NCBI GenBank assembly: GCA_007922195.1
Contig: ML681971.1
Location: forward strand, 5,145,721-5,209,720
DNA length: 64,000 bases
Origin: Podocnemis expansa
Lineage: Eukaryota; Chordata; Testudines; Podocnemididae
Direction: 5' to 3'
This document shows, one piece after another, positions 10,976 to 22,705 of this stretch. Numbering within the stretch: position 1 is the first letter of the stretch; the number at the start of each line of letters is the position of its first letter. A model generated the notes under the pieces. The model worked only from the letters and a program-made list of their open reading frames with translations, was not told where the DNA came from and made no database searches. The translations under genes were made by a program, and so were the position numbers.

Positions 10976-11544
10976 TGATACCTTCAAAGTACTTTCCAGA
11001 TACCATCGAAGCCATCCTACTCACACCTCTCTCAGGGACACAAGCCCCTATCCACCCTCTGACACAGATAAAGAAACTTGGACCAGTTGCCCCCAGCAGA
11101 TGCTGCTCCAGTCTAGACATGGAATGATACTTTGCCTTACACAGTGGTAGACCCAAAGCCAAAGACGCCCTCTACATCCACCAACCCTTGACCTGCCACA
11201 TGTTTTGCTCCAAGTCCCAACTTTGCAGCTGCCCCTTTATTTCCATAAGTGGCTGACTAACACTCAGTCCACACTGAGATGTCTGCAGAGTCTAGATTAG
11301 TTGGGCTTCTTCTCTACCCACTGCCACTAAGTGCAGGGCCTCTTGTGCCAGCTGCATGAAAGACACAGGGTGAGATCATGTCTGCACTGAAGGGCTCCCA
11401 GCCTAAAACAGATGAGGCAGATGAAGGATGAGGGGAAACAGAGCTTATCAGGAACTGAGGCACAGAGAGATTAGGAGGCTGGCAGAACTTTACACCCCCC
11501 TGAATTTATTTTATTTTCTCCCATTCCATAAGCTCCTCCATCTT

Positions 11545-11677
11545 TAAAGGATCTGATGAAGCGGGATTTTCTCCCACAAAAGCTCATGCAATAAATAAAT
11601 TTGTTAATCTTTAAGTGCCACAGGACTCCTTGTTGGTTTTACTGAACTAGACTAACACAGCTGCCCCTTTGGAACTT
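11545..11677 (+). mobile_element. Palindromic-family half copy (sense)
   Basis: Reads CTGATGAAGCGGGATTTTCTCCCACAAAAGCTCATGC, then TTTGTTAATCTTTAAGTGCCACAGGACTCC, then ACTGAACTAGACTAACACAGCTGCCCC. CTGATGA is intact but GAAA has decayed to AAAA, as a CpG transition would produce. Confidence 0.8.
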
Positions 11678-11824
11678 GGCAGAACCTGGAATCAAACCCA
11701 GGGCTCCAGAGTCTTAGCCACAAGATTCACCCTTCACGCTTAGAAGGAAGCTACTATGCTGCTTCCTCAATCTCTTTACAGGCCCCATGTGGAGCCAGGA
11801 CCAGTGACAGATAGTGCTTGTCAG

Positions 11825-12072
11825 TTTCCAAAAGGGATAGCTGTGTTAGTCTAGTATAGCAAAAAAAAAAAACAAACAAAACAAAAACAAAAAAAACAAC
11901 GAAACACCAAACAAACCCCAAGGAGTTGTGTGGCACTTCAAGATTTATTTTTCACATGAGCTTTCATGGGAGAAAATCCCACTTCGTCAGATGCTTTGAA
12001 GGTGGGTGATCTTCGAAGCATCTGACAAAGTGGGATTTTCTCCCATGAAAGCTCACACGAAAAATAAATCAG
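11825..12072. mobile_element. Palindromic-family copy with 60-bp inverted arms
   Basis: After a family-type start (AAAGGGATAGCTGTGTTAGTCTAG) and an A-rich insertion (11861-11918), arms 11942-12001 and 12011-12070 are inverted copies of 60 bases with about five mismatches around a 9-base loop. The left arm, read on the minus strand, keeps both CTGACGA and GAAA. The right arm has CTGACAA and GAAA. Confidence 0.85.
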
Positions 12073-12461
12073 ACAGTGCTTGGTCTAACCTGCTCCTAAG
12101 CCAGTTGCCTGCAGCTGTGACTTCACCCTCCAGGAATGCAGCCTTCAGCAGAAAAGAGCCTGAAAAGCAACTATGGCACAATGAAAGAATCTATTCACCC
12201 TGGAAGGCCCCTGGAGGGGAAGAAATGCCAGGTACACACTTCAGGCCTCTGCAGAAACCATGAACTAGGGCAGACTTTTCTAAAACATCTGCATTTGGAA
12301 GCCAGGCAGCAGTCACCATGTATCACAACTGCTGCTGCTAAAAATTTATACCAGCTGAGCATATGGCCATATATCAGGTTCAACAAGGTGATGCCTGGCT
12401 GTACCAGCCAAGGATCTGGCCCATGGCATTTAAAATTAAACCAAAATGCAAGCCTGGTATT

Positions 12462-12562
12462 TGAAAAAAAAAAAAAAAAAAAAAACCCACCACCCCCCCC
12501 TGGGTTTCAGAACAGTTTTATTTTTGGGATTACTTTAAAAAAAAAAAAAAAAAAAAAAAACA
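12462..12562. repeat. Two poly-A tracts with a C run between
   Basis: Long A runs near 12464-12485 and 12537-12560, with CCCCCCCC near 12492. They are low complexity and error-prone to assemble. They lie within a 187-codon open frame that I regard as spurious. Confidence 0.9.
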
Positions 12563-12743
12563 CAAGCCAAGTTTTCCTGCCTCTATCAGATCAGTGCCAC
12601 CAGTCCCTGTCAGAAGGCCCCTTGGTGGTGGAAGAGGGTCCCAGTGTCATTTATCTAGGTATTACACCATCCCTTTCACTGTGCCAGCTAATCACTTAGT
12701 TACTAGGTCTGTTGATGAACAAGCCAGCATTGTATACACCCTA

Positions 12744-12965
12744 GGGGCTATGTCCCACACTAGAAGGCTTTTTAAAGTCAACTTGAAATGGGTCTCCTGG
12801 CTGAAGTCGACTCTATAGAGTTGACTTAAATGACTCTGCTGGCTTAGCAACCACATTTTGTTAAGTTGACTTTATAAAGAAAGTGCTTAAGTCAACTTGA
12901 TAAATTCTAAACGTGGCCAGGGAGTAGCTTAAGTTGACTTAAGCCTCCACTGCAGACATAGCCCC
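12744..12965. mobile_element. Foldback MITE with AAGTTGACTTAA motifs
   Basis: The ends GGGGCTATGTC (12744-12754) and GACATAGCCCC (12955-12965) are perfect inverted repeats. The interior repeats a self-complementary word (AAGTCAACTT / TTAAGTTGACTTAA) about five times in both orientations. Possible target duplication CCCTAGGG/CCCTGTGC is weak. It resembles in design the element at 30532-30872. Confidence 0.65.
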
Positions 12966-13594
12966 TGTGCCTGAAGAATCCCAAAACACTTTGCAAACTG
13001 GTTACACAGAGAGATTTCTTTATCCACCTCTGGGGTGGAACACAGTCACTTAACAGTGCACAGCAACACTCCACAGCAGTTCAGGACAGGAAGCAAAGAT
13101 AGCTGTCACAGCCCATTGATTGGGCAGGGAAGGATGGAGGGACAGAAAGCAGTCACACAGTTTGGAGGTTTTTGGTAGGATAACTACTTTGTACAATGAA
13201 CCTTGCAAGTTTCCCAGCTTATAGGCTTCACTGGCACAGAGAAATCTGTGTAGTTCAGCCAACTTGAGCACCCATCAGTCAAACATTGGGTCAGCCCTGC
13301 CAAAGAGCTACCCCACAAACAGAATCCATGGGTCACAGGACTGACTGAGAAGAGGAGGTAGAGAAGAACATACAAAACAGAGCTATGTCTCAGTACCCAC
13401 AGAAGTCAGTCTTCAGCTGTCAAGAGCCTTAACTAGGTCTCAACATTCCCCAGACACACCATACAGAGCTAGAGAAATCCCTGGGTAGGAGGTGCAACTA
13501 TAGAAAGCGGGAGGTGGCTTGAAGGAATGAACCTTGCACTGAGCTGCTCCATTCATCTCTAGCTCTGATGTTTCTCTTTTTATCAGCACTTTCA

Positions 13595-13745
13595 AAGGGA
13601 AGGCTGGATCATTACTCCACTTTACAGATGGGAAAACAAGCACAGAACAGGGAGAGTAATGTTGCCCATAGTCACCCAGCAAGCTAGTGGCAGAGTGGGT
13701 CCCCCTGAGTCCCAGTTCTGGCCTCAAATCAAGACACCAAGTCAC
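13595..13745 (-). repeat. MIR-like fragment (reverse)
   Basis: Contains CCACTTTACAGATGGGAAAACAAGCACAG and AGTCACCCAGCAAGCTAGTGGCAGAG, the reverse-complement MIR core and flank. Confidence 0.65.
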
Positions 13746-14269
13746 CCCAGCCTAATGCAGCTCTGAGACAAGTCAAGCTACAACTGAGGGCATCCAGAAC
13801 TCCTTCAGAGCTGAAGTACCTGCAGGGTTTGTACATGACAAGCTTCCAGGCCCTGGAAACCCACTGTGAAAATGCTGGAAACAGGCTGAACAGGGCCAGG
13901 ACTGAGCTGGAAGGCAGAGTCCCACCCACTGACCCCAACAGTGCACTCAGCAACTCCAGCCACGCACTGACTCAGCACAAGCCAGCTGGGGGCTAGAGGG
14001 AACATCCGTGGCACATCAAAGGAGGATAGTTTTGTTCTGCATTACTGGCTGATTGAAGTGGCCTGTTCAGTCCCACAGAACATCCATGACTAATGAACAG
14101 CTGCTGAGGACATCAATGCTGTCACAGATTTGGCTGCCCCAACACTAGGCACAGAGATGGTGCGGCTCTCCCATCCTTAGCCAGACTATTGGAGCGAGTC
14201 AGAAATAGCATCTTTTAACTGATGCATCCAGCATGGCAGTGCAGTTGTTCACCCAGAGACACAAGTGTT

Positions 14270-14625
14270 TTTAGCTATGGGGCAAGGTGGGTAAGTGCCC
14301 CAGGCCCTATCCTGGGGGAGGGCCCCTGCAGTGGGCCAGGGCCAGACAGATTGCAGCTGCTGGCTGGCTGCAGCCAGTCAGATAAAGTGGGGGGTGCAGG
14401 GAGGCCACAGAGGCCAGCAGCAAGGAGGCTGGGGGGAGCAGGGGAAGGGCTTAGCAGTAATGCAGTGGTGGTCCAGTGGCAGGAACTGGGGAATGGGAGG
14501 GGGGGGTGTGTGCAGGGGATGCAAGGCCAAGGGCAAAAATCAAGGTGGAGGTCCCCATATAGTGGGAGGGGCATCCCTGAATTTTGCCCAGGGCCCCAAA
14601 AAACACTGAGGCTGCCCCTGCCCAG
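14270..14625 (-). mobile_element. GC-rich hAT-like remnant (tentative)
   Basis: The right side ends ATTTTGCCCAGGGCCCCAAAAAACACTGAGGCTGCCCCTG, which in reverse complement begins CAGGGGCAGCCTCAGTG, a familiar reptile hAT-type terminus. The left terminus is not clear. The GC-rich body explains the overlapping 139-, 120- and 104-codon open frames on both strands. Confidence 0.4.
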
Positions 14626-14924
14626 ACAGAACCTCATATAGTCATGCCAGTTGCACCTCTGGACAAAAGTCAGAGCTAGTGGGGACTAGGTCTGGTTCCC
14701 CAGGACACTACAGCACAGCTAGTAACAAGGGGCCTGAACAAACAGGTGGGAGCAGCGCCCTGCTGGCATCACTGAGATGGGACAAAGTCTTGCCCTGCTG
14801 TACAATGCCCAAACAGTTCAAGAAGGAACCACGCAGGTGGGACTTGCAGGGCAGCCTGTCTGGGCCCAGCCTGGACTGTCAAAGAGTGAGGGGGTTCAGA
14901 ACTTGGCCAGGGAGGTGGCATTGG

Positions 14925-15125
14925 CAACATGAAAGGCACTGAATACAGCTGTTTGATGGATTTCCACTTCAACCTCATGAAACAACTCACAGATTCAGAT
15001 ATACATCTTCCTCTCCAAATGCAAACAATTGGATATACAGTATACCTAAATAGACCGCAAGATTTTTTTATAAATCTGTTAGTCTTCAAGTGCCATAGGT
15101 CTCCTTATTTGTTTTATTGTCCAGG
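14925..15125. mobile_element. Palindromic-family related fragment
   Basis: The end (15060-15125) reads AAATCTGTTAGTCTTCAAGTGCCATAGGTCTCC, the family's distal segment. The preceding part contains GATGGATTTCCACTTCAAC, which recurs in reverse complement beside another family copy at 22534-22552. The shared neighbour suggests a longer parental element than the arms alone. Confidence 0.55.
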
Positions 15126-15659
15126 TGTTATTAGTGCCCTAACTAAAGGGCTAGCTACCAGGCTGTATGCAGGAAGCTTCCTGCATACACAGCTCAGCCC
15201 TGCAGGTCGATCTCACTCAGTAAGGACTGCAGGACAGGGCCCATATCCCAACAAGAAAGATCAGTGAGCCAAATGCAGACAGGGAGAGCAGTGAGAGTAG
15301 TTGAGAAAGACCATTTTACACTGGCTGAGGATCAGGCCCATCACATCATGGCAGTGTCTCTCCATAAATACCAGTTTGTTTTGGAGCCTTGTTAAGCCAT
15401 TACTGACTGAGGCTGGGGGAGCACAAACCCCCACAGGCATCACTGGGAACACAGAGGTTCTTGTGATCTCTGAGGCCAGGGCAGGGCAGGGAGCCCCACT
15501 CCACCCAGCCATTACCGGAAACTTGATCACTTTGCTTCTCTGGCTGACCTCAGTCTAGGAGGGCTGGGTCTTTGATCACAGCAGCACCGGCAGAGATTGA
15601 TGCTCTCAATAAAGCCTCTTCGTCCTAGTCTTAATTTCCCACTATCACTCCCCAGGGAG

Positions 15660-15960
15660 CTTTTGCATCTCACCACTATGAAGTGAGTGGGGGTGGTGAG
15701 GCTGGCAGAGGCGGATTTCCCCACCCCCAGCATGAGGACAGCGCAGTGTGTGCGGCTTTTAATAAAAATGATAAAGATCTAGCTCCAGAACTGCTCTGGG
15801 AGCCTATTTTTAAAAGGAATTTCATTTAATTCAATTGAGCTTCGCACGGAGCTGAAGCAGGGAGCTCAACAAGATAGAGACCTCGGCCGCAGCTGATCCC
15901 AAACTCCCCACAGGGCCTGCTACGTTTGTTTCTTTTTTACAATTTGCTTAGTGCATTAAG
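15660..15960. other. AT-rich unique block, candidate conserved non-coding element
   Basis: Repeat-free sequence with runs such as TTTTAATAAAAATGATAAAGATC and AAGGAATTTCATTTAATTCAATTGAG, and few CpG-decay signatures. No open frame of note. It lies 8 kb upstream of the STRA6 first coding exon. Regulatory function is inferred from its appearance only. Confidence 0.3.
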
Positions 15961-17904
15961 TTTGTTTATTTGTGCCAGGAAGGTGCAGCTCCCCCCTCCC
16001 CACACACACAGTTTGCACAGGTGCCAGTTAAGCAAAGCAGCTGTTGATTTACCAGCCAGTCAGCAAATCCATGAGGAAACAATTAGCCATTTGCTCTTCA
16101 ATTCCATCACCAGCTATTGCCATCAATATGTGGCGTAACAAATCCAAAGCTGCACAGGAATTCATGCTGGTCACCACAGGTGTCTGAGAAACCACAGTGG
16201 CAGTGGGGGAAGAACTTGGAGCTTCCTGCTCCAAAACCACCAGCCCTTCTTAACTTTTTCAAAAGGAGAATCTCCATTAACTTAGCAGTATGGGGTTTAT
16301 ACTACATATGTATAGCTCTGGTCCCATCCATTAGAGAGCAGAGGAATATACAGGTGCAACCCAGTGCAGGCCAGATGCCCAAAAGGTATTTAGGTACCTA
16401 ATTTACTGATTTGAAGACCTTTGTGGCTCTTGGCCTATGTTACATAATGTAGCTGCGTTAAATACATTGCCTGTTTAAGATGGTCCTCACAGACCATTGC
16501 AGAGCAGCCCCAGCCACATCCTGACCTAAAGGGAGCACGGGGCTGTTCTCCTGGAAGAGGGGACACATCTGACTCTGGTGACTAAAGCACAGGCTCCCTG
16601 CACTGGGGGCACTGCCCAGGGGTGCCCTATGCCCCTGCCCCAGCCCCACAAGCTCAATGGGCTGCATGGAAACACTGAATTGGGGCCCCCAGCCCAGCCC
16701 AGTCCCGGTGACCCCATCCATCTCTGAACTAGTTCTTTAAGCCCAGGTGTTTGAAGATACATAGTCTTGCTGCATTCAGTGGCACACCACAAATAGGTAC
16801 CCCACCAACAAGAATTCTGGTTCCCAAGTGCCTAAATCCCTTTGGAAAGGAAGAATTGGGCTTCTCAAACAGGCAGGCATCATGATGCTTAGCACAGTCC
16901 CCAATGTAGCTTTACAAAAGTGGGTGTTGGTGGGGAGGGGCACAGGCAAGCCAGGAGTATCAGTAGTCCACATGGTCCAGAGCCCCTGGAATTGCCCCAG
17001 TACAGCATCAGTGAGAGCAAGATAGTTGCTTGTGGGGCAAGGGAAGCCCTAAAATCCTCCACTCACCATTACCACGCGGCAGACTGCCATTGCTGCCTGC
17101 TATACCCTGCTGCCTGCAGGCTGGTGGGAGAACCTTGAAGGACAAGTGCACCCTGCCCACTGGCCTAGCCGTGCTTTTCTAGCTGTTTGCATGGGAGTTT
17201 GGGGCTCATGATGGAAGTACCCCTGGCTGGGGCCAGGCAGAGCATGCTCAGGCTGTGCAAGCTTCCCACACACCCCTCTGACGACACACCTCACAGGCCA
17301 CAGTCTGTACTGGACTCTCCGCCTCCACCCAGCTCTGCTCAACCCCTTCAAGCCAGGCCAGCAGCCAAACCAAAGGCTCGGTCCCTTATGACTCAAGCAC
17401 AGTGCCATTCCCCACTGGTCCTATAAATGCTTTAGCTCCCAGCTCTGTATGAAAGCAGTACAAGATTGAAGGGAGATGCTGCTGCCACCACCACACTTCG
17501 CTGTGGCTCCTCTCCTGTGCCAGTCTGCTCTGAAGCATCCTCTCACCCTGCCCTCTGGCTTCACGTCCGCCAGCTGCCCCTCCAAACAGCAGTCACTGCA
17601 CCCTAAGCTTCAGAAGCTAACTGGCTTTCGTGACCCTTCCTCTCACCACTTTCCCTTGTGCCCTTGGTCACAGGAAACCCCCTCCCCACCCCCGTGACTA
17701 AGTGGCAAGGGAATGGGGTGCATGGCAAAGCATGGAGCCGCTGAATACCTCTGATGCTGGGACAGCTGCGACCCAGCTATGCAGCACCTGTGGCAGGACA
17801 GTTTTAAGTCAGACAGTAGCTGAGGCCGAAAGGTGTGCCATGTTCCTGGGAAGCTGGGTTGCAAGCTCCCTTCAGCTATGCACTTTGGAACATTCCCTCC
17901 TAGG

Positions 17905-18001
17905 CCTAGAACAACAAGGAGTCCTGTGGCACTTTTGAAGACTAAAAGTTATCTATCACGAGCTTCCATGAGGAAAATTCCACTTCAGACGCTTTGAAGA
18001 A
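17905..18001 (-). mobile_element. Palindromic-family half copy, degraded
   Basis: Reads ACAACAAGGAGTCCTGTGGCACTTTTGAAGACTAA, then GAGCTTCCATGAGGAAAATTCCACTTCAGACGCTTTGAAG. The conserved core block is deleted in part (read on the minus strand it is CTGAAG). Confidence 0.75.
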
Positions 18002-18649
18002 ATGAGGGGCTTGATCCTACACATCACACACACAAAGCCTGTGGAAGAATCTGGCCTGGAGTTTAGCTAGCACTGGTTCTGCTCCAGTGAAGCAGGTGAC
18101 TAGAGCACACTGAATGGAGGATGCCCCAGGCCAGGGTGCAGTGGTGGGATGAGCTAATTGATCTTCTCCAGCACTGCCTCCTGTGACGCTCAGGGATGCG
18201 GGCACACTGGTCACCAGAGGCATCTGTACATGACCTGCCATGACAGTTCTATCCACTGCCACCCAAAGTTGGGTGTTGCACGAGATGTATCTGGTGGTGC
18301 CACACAGCTGCCTTGGCACCAGGCAGTAGTGACACCCATCTGCTCAGCTGTGTGGGACCTTCCCCTTGGGTGTGGGGGGGAGGAGGGCGGGACAGATGCT
18401 TGTCTTCTATGCATGCCTCCATCACTTAACCAAACCTGGTCAGATACATCAGGCTACAGTAGTGCTGGCTGGTCAGGCTGTGGATGTATGTCCTGCATAG
18501 AGTGCATATAAATTGGCTATTACAGCATACAGTTGCCCACCACCAAGAGACACTAGCTCACTCCACCCTCCACACAACACACCCAGCCTTTCCTAGCTCT
18601 TCCCTCTTTCTAGGTGATAGACTATAGCAGTGAATTTTCCACATTAGCA

Positions 18650-18745
18650 TTACTAGCACTCTAGCAGTCTGAGCTCCACTGTGCTAGGTGCTGTACAAAA
18701 AAAAGTGAGATCTCTTTCCTGGTGAGCTTGCAGGCTAAACAGATT
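18650..18745 (+). repeat. Ancient L2/MIR-type fragment
   Basis: Contains CACTGTGCTAGGTGCTGTACAAA and GAGCTTGCAGGCTAAACAGATTAGACAG, typical of the widespread amniote repeat with a GCTAGGTGCTGTACA core. Confidence 0.55.
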
Positions 18746-18799
18746 AGACAGACAATGGGGCAAGGGGAGGCTGACTTGGTATACAGCAGGTCTGGGTGG

Positions 18800-21700
18800 A
18801 ACCAGATCTCTTGGTTCCCCAATCCAATGCCATGGCCTCTGGACCATCCTGCTTCTCCAGTTCAAGAAGTGAATCCGAACAGCCAAAGCTTATCCTGATC
18901 TTGGCTGCCATCTGCTGCTATGCACAGCCTTTTAACCTGCCTTACCCCCCAGCACTCATCCAGCCAGGAAGCACCAGCTGCTTTCTGCACCACACACACC
19001 TGCCATGCAGCCACAGGATCCAGGTGCAACACACCTGACATGCAGCTGATGGGGGCTCACCCCAGCAGCCCTGGACTCTCATGAAATGGTACAAGGATGA
19101 TGACAGCCCCTGCCACAGGTTTCCAGCTGTCATCTCGTCAGTTAGCAGCTGCTTCCCAGGCGCCCTGTCTTCCTCAAATCCAGCAGAAAGGGCACAGCAA
19201 CCAAGTCAGTCTTCTAGCTAGTTCTTGCACCATCACTCCTACCACTGTGCTACCTAGCACACCCTGCACAGGCTGAACACCCACCAACTCAGTTTCTGCT
19301 TAGTGCCTCATTCCTAACTCTGCCAGCCTGGTAGGGTAACCCATCTCATAGACCACTCTCAGGCACCAGAGAGGAGAACAATGCTAACCTATCAGCCTTT
19401 TGCAAGGGAAACCATCCCCAGCAGTTGATGTCCAGGCAGCACCTTCTGCTCTGGAGGGCACCACAGTACTTTACAGGCCTCACACAGATGCCACTCAGCC
19501 TGGCTATTGCTCACACAGACACTCCAGTCCTGATGGAGATGACACTCATGAATTCAGCTCCACTCCTCACCCCATTCAATCACAGCCAGTTACACGTGGA
19601 AGAGATTCCCTTCCACGGTGACCCACCCGAGCCTGCTGGAATCAATGGGAAAATGCCCAGGAGGTCCTCCGGCAGCTCATGTCATGCCCCTGGCTGTCGG
19701 AGGTAATCCCACCCTGGTCTCGTACATGGTAACCACAGACATGGAGTGTCTGCCTGCCTTGACTAGGGCTGCTCCTTCAACCAAGCCCCTCGGAGCAGCT
19801 CCAGCTTCCACATCTCCCTTCTTCTTTCCCAAAGCATCAGCACCAAAGGAGTTCTCCACTCCTCTTTCCTGGCCCAAAGCTCATCCTGTGGGAGAATACA
19901 CTGCTCCTCACAGCAAGCAAGCAAGGCCAAGATTTTCTAGTGTGGCTGGTGGGCATTTGAGTTGAGATGCCAAAGGAGATTGGTTTCACCCTCTGAAATT
20001 CCTTCAGGGAACCTCACCAACCCTTGTAATGTGGCTCCTGAGGAAGCCTGAAAACCAAGGCATCCAAAATGAAAACCTCAGTCTTGAACGCACAAGCAAC
20101 AGGCATAGTACAGGCCGCTGTCACGTGAAATTCCTGCCCACTTTTTCCCATGGCACCCCAGCCCTGACCTGGAAACCCCCACATGCTACTCCTGTCCTGG
20201 ACATTGCCACATACACTGCTGATATAGCCTGTAGACACCAAGACCCCCAAACTCATTTCACTGATGACCTGGAAAGTCTTGCCCCCAAAGGACACAGCAT
20301 TAACCCCATGCGTGTGTCTGAACCCACTGCCATTAACAAAATTCTAATTACTGGCATTGCTGTGAGTTAGAACCAGGAACTAAGTCAGGTTTGTTCTGAA
20401 CTGATGATGGGTGGGAGAAGAGACCAATTCTGGGTTCCCATCTCTCTCAGAGAGGAAAGGTCCGAGACAAACCATAGATAACGGCACAGAGGGGGTAGAG
20501 GATTGATTCATCAGCATCCTGGGAAGATGCTAAAACACACAGATCCCACTCTGTTTTCCACATGATTCATAGTCAGGCACAAACGATGTTCCCCCTGGAA
20601 ACAGTAAGGAAAGTTCTCAGGAATTTAACAGTACCAGAAAGGAATGAGGTTGAGAAATGCCTTGTTCCCATCCTCCAAGATGCAGCAAGCATTGCAAGCT
20701 CCCTTTAACAAAGACATAGCAGTTAGTTCTGATTGTCATAAATGCTCCATAGGTTCTTTCCTCCATCCTTTAACTACCATGAGCTATATTCTGATCCATG
20801 TCACTCTGCTGTAATCAGGAGCAACTCCCAGGAAGTGTTCCTAACCAGGTGCAAATTAGGAGACAGATTGCAAGTTAGTCCTTTTGTTCAGCTTTAGAGC
20901 CGGCAGATTTGAAGTACAGACATTATAAATGCACTTACCAACAAACTAATCAAATTAAAAGCCTACAGGTTTGTATAACTAAAACTGGTGTGTTCTCCCT
21001 CTGCTTCCAAAGTGCCCCAGTCCTGTAAACACAAATGTATCTGTTTAACACTGCTTGTGCAAGGCTTTCTTTGTAGTCACATTAGAGAAGATGCATGAAA
21101 GTTTGTTGTGCCCTTGATCCTCTCAACAGAAAAAGCTGTTCACAGGTGACAAGAGCAAAAATCACAACACAGTTCTCAGTATACTAGGGGCTTTGGTGTC
21201 CTAGGGAAATGAGAACCAAGACATTTCCTAGGCAAAGTTAATCACAGTGATCAGAAATCATTAGCTAAGCAAACAAAGGGCGGTTTCTAAATGCCCTTTC
21301 TGCCTGTGGTATTTTCAGCATCAAGAACAGAATGAGTTGCCTCAAACTCTCCAGCAGCCTAGAGCTGCTGCAGATTAAAGTTGGTGTTTATGATTTAGAG
21401 CAATAAAAAGAAAAAAAAGCACTTGTTAGTCACATGCAGATTCACTAGCCTGAATTTTCCTTAGAGTTTGTCAAGCCAAATTGAACATTTCCCCTGCAGT
21501 AAGGAACAACAATTTAAGACAGCCCAACAAAGTAAAGTGTTACCTTCTTCAATCAATAATTCTGAGAGGACACCAGCACCACAAACTTCTCTTCTCCCCA
21601 ACAATAAGAGGTAGATAGTAATCTTGTTAAAATTTATGTCTCAGTGAGAGGCATTTGCAGCTCAGCCACTTCCCAGCTTTTTCTCCCTTTATGTCAAAAT

Positions 21701-22130
21701 CACCCCAAGAGTTAGCTGTGGAGAGGCAAGTGCACTCAGCAACTGCAGCTGCAGCTGTTCTGTGTTTCTTAATCTGATCAGAAGATCCCAGCAGAGATGC
21801 AACCATGCAAGCTTAAAGGCAAAGTTCAGCACATGGGAGAAAGGAGGCTGTCTATGGCTGGGGAACTTTATCCCCTCCATTCTGAGAGGGCTTGGCTCAG
21901 GGCCTCCCAGGGTTGGGAAAATTAAAAGCAACCAGTCGGGGCTTAGTTCTCCCTTTGATTATCAAGCACATTTTCAGAGAGGGTCCCAGCACTTTGTCCA
22001 CTCTGCTGTCCCCTTAAAACCTGCTCTCCCCTCCCCACAAACCTGCACACAAGCCACTGAGAGCCCCTAGCCCGGAGGGACCAAATTCCAGCAAAATAGC
22101 CCCTGGGGCTGCTTTCACCTGTGCTATAGG
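18800..22130. other. Intergenic stretch, mostly unique sequence
   Basis: No gene recognised. Overlapping open frames of 93-115 codons at 19425-19965 lie on both strands in ordinary GC-mixed sequence, without splice or homology support. The 20740-20860 part (TAATCAGGAGCAACTCC) resembles an ancient interspersed repeat. About 20870-21560 is AT-richer and repeat-free. Confidence 0.4.
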
Positions 22131-22221
22131 ACATCAAAAGCAGGATACCAAATGCACAGTGGTGTAAATTGGCATAGCTCCATTGGATTCAATGGGCCAG
22201 ATCCCCAACTGGAGTAATTCT

Positions 22222-22504
22222 AGTTCCAAAGGGGCAAGCCTGTTAATCTAGCTCTGCAAAACAAGCAAGGAGTCCTGTGACACTTAAAGATAAGCATATT
22301 TATTTATTGCATGAGCTTTTGTAGGAGAAAATCCTACTTCATCAGATGCTTTGAAAATGGGGGAACAATCTTCAAAGTGTCTGACAACGTGTGATTTTTC
22401 TCCCACAAAAGCTCTTGCAATAAATGCATGTGTTAGTCTTTAAGTGCCACAGGACTCCTTGCTTGTTTTACTGAACTAGACTAACACAGCTGCCCCTTTG
22501 GAAC
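22222..22504. mobile_element. Full-length palindromic element with ~133-bp arms
   Basis: Left arm 22222-22354 (AGTTCCAAAGGGGCAAGCCTG...) and right arm 22371-22504 (...CAGCTGCCCCTTTGGAACT) are inverted copies around a 16-base loop. This is the only copy here in which both halves run from the AGTTCCAAAGGGGCAG terminus to the centre, so it defines the family's architecture. Read on the minus strand, the left arm has CTGATGA intact and a stem changed from GTGGGA/TCCCAC to GTAGGA/TCCTAC, a paired change. The right arm stem is disrupted. Confidence 0.85.
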
Positions 22505-22531
22505 TTGGCAATGTGCAAGGCAGTGAATAGA

Positions 22532-22705
22532 CCTAGTTGAAGTGGAAATCCATCAACTTCATGAAACAACTTGCACAGATGCAGACACTGCAAGTTCCCC
22601 CATATTCAAAAGTGTCTAACAAAGTGGGATTTTTGTCCACAAAAGCTCATGCAATAAATAAAATTGTAAGTCTTTAAGTGCCACAGGACTCCTTTTTTGT
22701 TTTGG
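22532..22705 (+). mobile_element. Palindromic-family half copy (sense)
   Basis: Reads GTGTCTAACAAAGTGGGATTTTTGTCCACAAAAGCTCATGC, then TAAGTCTTTAAGTGCCACAGGACTCC. It is preceded by a segment shared in inverted form with 14944-14962. Confidence 0.75.

Noticed and set aside
12136..12699. 187-codon plus-strand frame
   Set aside because: Runs through two poly-A tracts and a C run (giving poly-Lys and poly-Pro) with no family resemblance.
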